This document shows positions 56,501-64,000 of a DNA stretch of 64,000 nucleotides, one piece after another. The notes below the pieces were generated by a model that worked only from the letters and a program-made list of their open reading frames with translations, ran no database searches and had not been told where the DNA came from. The position numbers and the translations under genes are program-made. Numbering within the stretch: the first letter of the stretch is position 1; every line of letters begins with the position of its first letter. Origin of the DNA: Catenaria anguillulae PL171 (Eukaryota > Blastocladiomycota > Blastocladiomycetes > Blastocladiales > Catenariaceae); contig MCFL01000035.1 in assembly GCA_002102555.1 (NCBI GenBank), positions 124,001 through 188,000 on the forward strand, in the 5' to 3' direction.

Positions 56501-57814
56501 CCGCAATCCAGGCTCCACCACTGCGAGGTATTGTGCATGGTCCAAGTCGCAAACGCCAGCATCGTGGCGGCGCCATCCGCACCGCGTGCAGTCCTTTCGG
56601 GCATACCGCTGGCACCTGTCCAGGGAACGGTTTGGGCAGGATTGGGTGAGGCGGTGCACACAGTGATTCGGGAACAGCTCGCGGCGTTGGCCAAGCGTCA
56701 TAGCGAGCCATGGGCGGCCAGCCGCGCGTGCGTTGCCGACATGAGGCATATGGTGGGCGGCTGCGGGTGCTGCCGTGGCAACAGCCGGCGCGGCCGGGAA
56801 TGACACAGCCCGCACTGTCGACGAGGGCGGCGCCAGCATGGCGCCGCTGGCGGGAGTCGCCCAGTTGTGGCTGCGCCATTGGGCAAGGACCGTGTCCGGG
56901 TCGCGCTCATCAATCAGCTCCACGTAGATCGAGAGGATGTCTTGGAAAGTGGAAACCGAACGATTGGTCCATGACCGGCGCAGGCGGCGGCCAAATTCCG
57001 GGTTGAGGAAGGACAAGTTGGACACCAGGGTGGGAACGATGCGCGCAAGGTCATCCTCGGGGAGTGGAGCATCAGTGCCAAGCCTCCGCGCGGCCCGCAA
57101 GTGTCCGCGCGCCGAACTCCATCAAGTAATCGAACAGACTTGGGAAGTCGGCGGGTCGTGTGTTGATGACATGGTCCATGGCCTGGACGGCAATTGAGTG
57201 CTTGTACTTGCGGGTAATCGCTTGGAGGTATTCCCAGAGCATGCGTACCGTCGTGGCGTCCAGCCCGAGTGAGTTGAACAACGACACGGGGACGGCACGC
57301 TTGACCTCGCGGGACTGGACCTGCGCAGGGGAGGCGCCAGGGACGGCGCGAGACAGCCATGCGGCGTGGTCATGTGTAAGCAGTAAGTTGAACTGGATGG
57401 GCCCGAGGCGCTTGAGAACGCTGCGTTCCCATTTGTCCCAGAGGAACCCGTTAGTGCACGCCATCGTAATGTCGTCATACGTGAACTTCTCAATCTCACC
57501 CACCGAGAGCCACGATGCGCGGATGGCCGAGGCGGCAAACAAGTTGGCATAAGGATCCAGCTGCAGAGGTGTCGGGAAGGGCGCGTGGGGGTGCGATTGG
57601 GGTTGATGGAGGCCCGATGCCATCTGTGGCGCGGCGGCGGCTGCCGCGAGCTCTGTGGCCGCCAATTGCGGTTTCGGGGCCACCAACCGCTCGGCAGCGG
57701 CCGGCATCGCGTGCTCGTGTGTCCCAGCTTCCTAGAGCGCCGCCAATTGTGCGCGCAAGTCCGCTGTGCGTCTCTCGTGGTCAGCAAGGCGGCGACGCTT
57801 GGCAGTCAGCGCAA
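56495..57814 (-). mobile_element. Copia-like gag fragment A
   Basis: Minus-strand frames read AKRRRLADHERRTADLRAQL, a stop, then from 57707 MPAAAERLVAPKPQLAATEL, FLWDKWERSVLKRLGPIQFN, YKHSIAVQAMDHVINTRPAD. After a frame change come IVPTLVSNLSFLNPEFGRRL and a Cys/His-rich end, CTRCGWRRHDAGVCDLDHA. The same order occurs in fragment B at 59.2-60.5 kb. It is bounded on both sides by ankyrin-gene sequence: 54.8-56.5 kb on one side and the duplicate at 57.8 kb on the other. No protease or LTR was found with it. Confidence 0.6.
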
Positions 57815-58049
57815 CGCTGCCTGGTGCACAACAGACGGCCTGACGAGTTACAGAACCAATCGCTGGTCGGCTCGGGCGCAATGTGATCCCACAGGATTTG
57901 CGCCATGTGCACGTCGCCCTTGCTTGCGGCGCCAGAACAAGGGCGTCCTTTGGCGGCGTCACAAGATGCACGTAGAGAAACATGGCCGACAAGCTGCTTG
58001 TGAGCAGCCAAGAAACGATGTTGTATCGAGTGTCGGCGTCCGAGGCAAC
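57815..58049 (-). repeat. Partial duplicate of the ankyrin-like gene
   Basis: 235 bp matching 55,970-56,205 at about 90 percent by eye, in the same orientation. It lies between copia gag fragment A and the dispersed 290-bp segment. Confidence 0.85.
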
Positions 58050-58059
58050 GGCCACATGA

Positions 58060-58347
58060 GTCGGATTTGATGATTCGAGTGGGACAATTCCGGAGCGTGC
58101 AGCCATGAGTTGTGCGCAAGTCACTTTCAATGAGTTCGCAGAACGCGCGTCGAAAAACGCAAGTTGGGCTTGGGCAAGCAGTTGGAGGGGCTACAATAAT
58201 ACACAGAACGCACCCAGAGTTAATCAGAGGATGCATTTGGCGAGTCAAGGAGGCGATTGCGCTAAAACGGACCATGTCATCGTCATACAGGTGTCGGAGG
58301 ACCCGCACAATGCCAGAATGCTCCTCGCCGTTGGGAATGAATGGTTC
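58060..58347 (-). repeat. Dispersed ~290-bp segment, copy 2
   Basis: Partner of 48,258-48,553. Here its minus-strand frame is continuous with the copia protease frame upstream (PNGEEHSGIVRVLRHLYDDD) and runs on into the ankyrin fragment, so the 365-codon frame 58878-57781 is a chimera. Confidence 0.75.
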
Positions 58348-58950
58348 GAGTCCCGCACTGCGAACTGCGCTTGCAGCGTCACCGTAGCTTGCGGAAGAGG
58401 TAAAGATTGGGTCTGCATGATTACGGCCGTGCGCGGGCGGGTCCGCATTGTGCCCGTGGTTGACATCGACAAATGCATTGACAAAACCCAGACCGGAGCT
58501 ACGCTCAAGTGCAACAGTCGTGATCGATTCGGGAGGGCACGTTGAGCAGCGAAAGTAGCCGCCGCCCAGGTAGTCCGGCACCTGAGCCGGGCGGTAAGTT
58601 GATGGGTGAAAGTCGAGGCGCTGCACGCCCAGGCACGTGTACAATTGGAACGTAGGCATGGACACCGTGAGTAGAGTGGTGAAAAGAAGACGGACAGCGA
58701 GGTCGGGAACAAGGAGTGAACCAACAAGCGTGGACCGCGACGCAGACTTCCCAGTGGCGATGGCGATCGGAATATCACCCATGTGTGTCGCATGCAAGGT
58801 GGAGCCATTACCGAGCGTGACAGGGCGTGGTGGGTTTAAGGGCACAAGGAACAGGAAATCCGCGGCAAACGGCGACATACTGCGAGAAGCGCCGGAATCC
58901 GCGACAAAGTACTTGTTGCGGTGGAGAAGGGCCTTGTCGGTAATTGCGTG
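58348..58950 (-). pseudogene. Copia-type aspartic protease region
   Basis: The frame reads NKYFVADSGASRSMSPFAAD, with the DSGAS catalytic motif preceded by the usual hydrophobic strand. LGNGSTLHATHMGDIPIA and GSLLVPDLAVRLL follow, the G-N-G-S strand and the VPDL motif seen before gag-pre-integrase in Ty1/copia polyproteins. Confidence 0.7.
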
Positions 58951-59203
58951 CTCGGCCGTGGACTCACCAGGGGACGCAAGCGCGACCTTGAAAACATGGA
59001 AGACCGGTGGTGCAGATTGTGGAGTAATCGAGGGTTCTGTCGGAGGTTCGGTGCACAGAGCGGATGGCGGCGCGGCATAACGGGGTATCGGATCGGGGCC
59101 ATGTAGTCAGGCACGATTCGCGCCAGGGCCCTCTCGCGCCTCGAGCACTTTGGTATGGACGCGGGCAAAGTGTTGGCTCACATCCAAATCGCAAGCCGCC
59201 GTA

Positions 59204-60480
59204 TCATCGCGGATCCACCCGCACTTCCCTCATTTGCTCTTGACAAAGCGGTTGCAGTTGCGCCCCATCTTTCGCACCGGGGCACACATGCAGGAGGCAC
59301 GAGATGCATCGGTTCGGGAAGTGCTCCGTACGCTCAGCAACAGTGACGGAGTTTGACGAGGCTGAGCTTGCAGGGTGGGCGCCAGCCGATGAGCGGTTGC
59401 CGGTCTTCTGAGCCGCAGGCACTGGGTTCGACGAGCGAGAAGCCGAGTCGCCGGCAGGCGAGTGCTTGGCTTTGGAACGGCGGGTGCTCTTTGCACGGTA
59501 CTTGGCGTTCCACAGTTGCTGGATCTCAGAACCAGCGTAGAGACCAAAAGACTGCTTGAGAACAGCAGTTATGTCGGACCATGTCTTGATCGACCCATTA
59601 TGGTGAGACTGGCGCAACATGCGGGCAAACTCGGTCGACAAAGGGCCACGGTGGTCGGTGAGCACCTTGATGAGGCGATCCATGTCGTCTCGCTCGAGCT
59701 CAGCTTGCAAATCCTTGCCACGGGCCATCATGAGCTAGGCAAGTCGCTTGTGGACCTCGGTCTGGTAGTCGGGGACATCGCGAAAGTCTGTGGGTCGGAC
59801 GGACTCGAGGTGCTGGACAGCGTCAATGGCAAGGCTTTCCTTGTGCGGTGCCGACAGCTCATGTAGGGACTGCCGGTACCCCTGCGGCGTTGCTAGGAGC
59901 AATCGCGTGTCGAGGCATCGGCATCAGTCGTGTCAAAGAGCAAGTCAATGGCAGCACGGGCATACTCGGACGAATCAATGGGGAGGTCGGTCTTGACAAA
60001 TGTCGCTACCCGCCATTCCTGGTGGGTGCCCGTGAGCAGCATGATGAGCTTCATGGGGCAGTCAAATCGGTCCAGAATACTGCGCTCGTATCCCGCCCAC
60101 TTGAGGCCGTCCCTGCAGGAAAGATCAATCTTCTTGACCGAAAAGCGCAAATGTGCTCTGGCTTGGTGAAGGTACCCTTGACAGCCTCCATACCATACGC
60201 GGCCAGGCGCGAAGCAAAGGATGCAGTCGTGGGTGTCGCGGGCGATGTGGGTTGTCGTGCGAATTGGTCAGCAGGGGCGGCTGGTGCCGGCAAGATGGCC
60301 GGGGCTGGCAAGCGGACGGCACTGAGCGTCGGCTGGGTATCGCTAGCTTCAAGGGCCGCCAGTTGCGCGCGACGTTCGGCCAGGAGCCGCTGCTTAAGAC
60401 CCTTGGCAGCGGAACCACGTGGGCGCAACCCAGCAGTTTAAGCGGCACGCTTTGACGCGGACGCGATGGCATGCGGGACT
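59204..60480 (-). pseudogene. Copia gag fragment B
   Basis: Pieces in several minus frames: KGLKQRLLAERRAQLAALEA, CRDGLKWAGYERSILDRFDC, EYARAAIDLLFDTTDADAST, HKESLAIDAVQHLESVRPTD, MARGKDLQAELERDDMDRLI and LSTEFARMLRQSHHNGSIKT. The order and style match fragment A (for example KHSIAVQAMDHV against KESLAIDAVQHL), so the two are diverged copies of one gag. A CISC...C Cys-rich end lies near 59,290-59,320. Confidence 0.6.
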
Positions 60481-61212
60481 GAAAGAGGGCAGAGCAACAT
60501 GAATGGCAGGTCAGTAACATGTTGTATGCGCATGATGGTTTTTTAGGTCTCCATCACACATACCCTCGAGACCCGAATCCTAAGCGTCAGCGCGGTAAGG
60601 CGTACGCGCGAGGGAGGCGCGAGACCGTGAGCGCCTTGCGACGTGCTGGAGGCAGACGTGGTCGTGGCCAATGTGTGCACCGCCCGGCAAAGTTGAGGGC
60701 TTCATCGCCGTCCATGGCGGCAGGAGCATAAACTTGGTCTACAAAAGCAAGCGTCAGGCAAAGGCGACCAACACGGGATAAACGCGCGGGCAAAGATACC
60801 TGAGACGTGAAGCGAGGTCATAGGAAGGGCATGGTCGCCAGCCGAGTCTGCAATCGACGCCGAAACGTTGTCACCGGTGGGGCCTGCACTCGAGGGCGAG
60901 GTCGCGTTCTGGCCAGCGCCACAAATAGCGCCGCGTGCATCGAGCTGGGCAGCGTGCGAGGTGGCCGTTGCGCGGCAGCCTTTTCAGCATCACTTTGGGC
61001 CAATGTGACAGCGTCCATCGACTCGGCCGCGTCGACGAGGGATCGCGGGGCGGTGGAGGCGATTACATTGTTGGGAATAGCAGGGTCGATGTTGAGCTTC
61101 TCACGGAGCGTCGGGAGGGCTTCGACAGAGGCTTCGGTGAAGTGCTTTTCCTTGAAGATCTTGGCCAGGGCTGCCGCTTACGTGTCCTCGGGGTTCCCGT
61201 TGTCAGCCATGG

Positions 61213-62609
61213 TGAGGGCTGGTCGGTCGGTTAGAGTGGGTGTGAATCCATGTGAATGTTGAGGGTGAGAGACGTGAGACAGTGATTATTGTGCCGACAC
61301 ATGGCGTAGGATTCCACCGACGACTCGGCAAGGTCAGGTCAGTGTAATGTAACGGGGCGGAAACGTGAGCGGAGATCTAGTCTAAGCCGAGTGCAATGAG
61401 TGGCGAATGTAGTATGTATGAAGATAGAAAATAAAACACTGACAAAGAGAATACGAATGATATGGTGATGGAAACACATGGTAAGAAGTAAAGAACAAGG
61501 CAACGACTCGTCACACGTGACAGTGGCGGCAGCGAGCGGGGCAAGGCACACAGGGTGTGGCCGAGGGTGCAGGGTACTGGGGCAGTCACTTAGTAATGTA
61601 ATACAATGCGAAAAGTCATGATTTCATAAGAGGAAGTCAGTTGCGAGTTGTCTCACAAGTCTTGATGGAGAGGTGGGTGAGTCGGTCTCAAGTCTCACCT
61701 TGCGCTGGTTGGAGGGCTCGACTCACTGCTCATGCCGATCGACTCGGGTTGCACTCGCTCATAGCACTCCGATCCATTAGTAAAGTCGAGTGCGATTTTC
61801 GACTGAGTCGTTTGCAGAACCGAAGTTCGGTTCCCATCCGGTTCTGGTTCTGATTCCCCTATTTGTTTGGTATCTCCGTCTGACACACACCGTTTCATTC
61901 GACACAGAGCGGTTGCGCCGACAATGGACAATGTGAAGAGCGCCTGAGCCGTAGCCGCATCATCCACATTCACAGCCGATTCAATCGAGAGATCCGAGGG
62001 CCTCAGCTGTGGCAAAAAGAAACCATCACGTGACCGTGGCCGTGCTTGTCCAGATTTTGTCCGCTACCAACACTCAGTGTTCGCCGCCTGGCCTCAACGG
62101 GCCGATCACGTCCGGGACCATGTCCAGGACGGAATCGCAAACGGACGGTGCGTACACACCAGCATCCGACAGACGACGTAGAAAGGCGTTGACAAGGGAA
62201 TCATGCTTGCGCCGAATCTGCCAACCGCCGCAAGACGGCAAGACTGACAATGACTGGTACAGTACGTCTCGCCAGTGGGCATATCCTTGATGATAATGAT
62301 GATATGAATAATCGCGGCTGCCGCCGCTCAGTCGATTCGCTTCGGTAATGACCCAAATCAAGAACAAGCACACGAGCATTTGGGAAATCATCCATTATTC
62401 AAACCCACATTATCCACTCGCCCTTTCCACCTTGGGCTGATTCTAAACAAAACAGACAAACGAAAAAGAAAGATGAACAAAAAAAAAAAAACCACATTGA
62501 ACAAAAGTAAAACTCAACATGATCCGACGCCGACACACGCAATCGTGACAACACTCTTGGTCTTGGAGGGCATGGGCATGTGAAAACTTGGCCTCATCAT
62601 TCTTGAACC
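61213..62609. other. Gene-poor stretch
   Basis: About 1.4 kb with no supported gene. Several GACTC/GAGTC words cluster at 61,670-61,810, and a poly-A run lies near 62,480-62,492. Confidence 0.45.
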
Positions 62610-63057
62610 TCACTCTTGAACGGGTGCACTCGTGGTGATAGCAGTACGGTTCTGCTCGGCCTCGACCTCGTCTTGCTTGGTCGCCGGAGCACAGCTGTTG
62701 TTCTCGTACACCATTGTGGCCGCATGGTGAACGACCGGCACCTCCTCGACAACATGCTCAACCTTGGCAACCTTGAGCGGCGGCTCCTCGCTACTGCTCG
62801 CCATTGTCGTCGTGCCCGTCGCCCGCCGCATTATCGTCGCCGGCCTCTGCAGATGTGCTTTTCATGGTCTCGGTTTCAAGCAGAGGAGACGATGGCAGCT
62901 TGACGGGCTTGGGCATGGGCATGATGTCGGCCTTGGATACTTGCGCCGTTGTAGTCGTCGTGGTCGTGGTGTCCGTGGTATCCGTGGTGTTGGCGGCGGC
63001 ATTGGCCAGGGTCGCAAGCTTGGCTGAGTTGGGCGCGGACTGGTCAGCACTGGCCAT
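62610..63057 (-). CDS. Small Thr-rich hypothetical protein, possible frameshift
   Basis: From the ATG at 63057 the frame reads MASADQSAPNSAKLATLANA, a Thr run and LPSSPLLETETMKSTSAEAG, and stops near 62,791. An overlapping frame from about 62,800 continues as SSSEEPPLKVAKVEHVVEEV to a stop at 62,610. The composition is similar across the overlap, so I suspect one acidic, Thr/Val-rich protein split by an indel. Two separate small genes are possible. No family recognised. Confidence 0.4.
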
Positions 63058-63678
63058 GGTGGTGGTGGGCAAACCCCTTGACGACAATGTCTGGACCGTA
63101 GTCCATTTGACAGGCACGTGTGCATGTGACAGTGAGACACTTGTTCCCATTCCTCATTCACTTCCTTTTCGGCCGTCTTGTACTCTTCGCCCCTTTGTCT
63201 ATGATACTCGCCCTGGCCATTGACTGCTGTGCGCTGCGCTCCATTCCTTGCAACATTTTGGAATCAATCGAACCGAACACACACGCGTGCACGCACGTCA
63301 CCGAGCGTGCATAGGAAACCAACCTAACCGCGTGCGGGCCAATCGTGCCACGACAAGACATGGCAAAGATGACTGCCGCGCCAAGATACAAGACAAATGT
63401 AGATACATCCGGCCGGCAGTCGAATCCGAAGCGTTCAGGGTCGGCTAGGTGCAAATCGACGTGACGGCAAACGGCACGGCAAGCCGAGCGCGCGAGTGGC
63501 TTGTGGACAGGCTGCGTTTGCGCAAGTTCGACAATGTGCGCGACGCTGGCAAGCGACTGCCAGAGACCTGATGGATGATGGATCCACCCACGTCCACACG
63601 TAGGGTCGTCAGTGGGAAAGAAAAAGTACAAGACGTGGACAAGCGGTTCATGATGCAAGTACCAAGATGACGGAAAGG
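63058..63678. other. Mostly non-coding
   Basis: Contains a 174-codon minus frame (63158-63682) without recognisable motifs; probably non-coding or remnant sequence downstream of the kinase-like exon. Confidence 0.35.
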
Positions 63679-63988
63679 TCAAGCATTTCGCACAAGTTCA
63701 TTGCTGCAACGGGATAAGCAAAGGGTGAGCGCAATTCGCAGCGTGAATATGAACTTGAATTTGCATGGGTTGAACGGGTTCGCACCATATCCGTGTTTGG
63801 TGCGCCCAATGCAGCGGATGAATACTGGGTTGTGCGTGTCAAGACGGAACGAGTCGTGGATGTAATCAATCAAGGAAATTTTGCGCTTGAGTTGATCCGT
63901 CGCTTTCATGTGCACCTTATGTTCAAGGCGATCGTTTGTCTGTGGCCGCGTGACTTGCTTGATGGCAATGTCTTGGCCGTAGAATTGT
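63679..63988 (-). CDS. Protein-kinase-like exon, partial
   Basis: The first bases of the window's right edge end in TGTGCAG, a splice acceptor, after which the minus frame reads QFYGQDIAIKQVTRPQTNDR. GQDIAIKQV resembles the kinase beta-3 strand with its ATP-binding lysine. LKRKISLIDYIHDSFRLD and NPVFIRCIGRTKHGYG follow, compatible with helix C and the PNI.. region. The frame stops at 63,679 without catalytic-loop motifs. The start of the gene lies outside the window, and an acceptor-like TTGCAG near 63,710 suggests more splicing. Confidence 0.4.
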
Positions 63989-64000
63989 CTGCACAGGGTG

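Larger units (their letters stand above)
58060..61212 (-). mobile_element. Copia-like retroelement remnant B (gag-protease)
   Basis: In the minus direction: an opening MADNGNPEDT followed by a stop and IFKEKHFTEASVEALPTLRE (61,212-61,000), a poorly readable stretch (60,800-60,480), gag blocks (60,480-59,200), then a pepsin-type protease (58,990-58,350). No integrase, RT or LTRs were found, so this is a 5' half. Internal stops and frame changes show it is dead. Confidence 0.6.

Noticed and set aside
61212-61600. LTR of the copia-like remnant
   Set aside because: I found no second copy and no TG...CA pair at a supported distance.
63158-63682. Continuation of the kinase-like gene
   Set aside because: No HRD or DFG motif in any minus frame and no phase-consistent splice.
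1-64000. tRNA or rRNA genes
   Set aside because: No convincing B-box/A-box pair or rRNA core sequence was noticed by eye; a tRNAscan run would be decisive.

Overview
The window reads as nuclear DNA of a filamentous or zoosporic fungus. Genes are compact, and their introns are short (59-95 bp where I could place both ends) with GTRNGT-type donors. Recognisable fungal genes include a Rsc7/Swp82 chromatin subunit, a Mic19 homologue and a short ABCC transporter. Transposons are of Plavaka, DIRS and copia type. Three loci encode degenerate ankyrin-like proteins with repeats of the type NGHVDVLKWW; I associate that expansion with Blastocladiomycota (Allomyces/Catenaria relatives). This lineage call is inference from gene content only.

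Layout. 0-8 kb: an ankyrin-like remnant, a DUF71/DPH6-like ATPase (+), an orphan 7-TM protein (+, one frameshift), the bifunctional 6-phosphofructo-2-kinase/fructose-2,6-bisphosphatase gene (-, 4 exons) and MIC19 (+, 3 exons). 8-12.5 kb: a GPI-type Ser/Thr-rich surface protein, then a divergent pair of genes (9.6-10.8 minus, 11.4-12.5 plus) that share an unrecognised C-terminal domain. A third member lies at 43.8-45.1 kb. The intergenic region of the divergent pair carries eight TGTCCA/TGGACA hexamers and a 14-bp perfect palindrome. 12.9-14 kb: a decayed Plavaka-type transposase tail. 15-22 kb: an ankyrin-like gene and a nine-exon ABCC transporter. 23-29.6 kb: a seven-exon SWIM-finger/cysteine-peptidase-like gene and a nine-exon Plavaka transposase, converging. 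30.4-47.6 kb: mostly host genes. These are an unknown nuclear-looking protein, a Rsc7-double-PHD fusion, a mercaptopyruvate sulfurtransferase, two tandem secreted 8-Cys proteins, CCDC124/Lso2, the third member of the new domain family and a Myb/SANT-like regulator.

47.9-61.2 kb is a repeat nest. A Pro-rich repeat gene is interrupted by a ~295-bp dispersed segment. Next comes a complete but mutated DIRS element (48,840-54,423) with inverted terminal repeats and the diagnostic internal complementary region. A frameshifted ankyrin-like gene follows, abutted by copia gag sequence. The nest ends in a copia-like gag-protease remnant that carries a second copy of part of that ankyrin gene. 61.2-64 kb holds little coding sequence: a small Thr-rich protein and one exon of a protein-kinase-like gene cut by the window edge.

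Two otherwise well-conserved genes (PFKFB, Plavaka) and the 7-TM gene each show one single-base indel. Isolated frameshifts here may therefore be assembly errors rather than true decay. The DIRS and copia lesions are too many for that explanation. All splice sites are my reading of the sequence, checked by reading-frame phase; no alignment or search was run.
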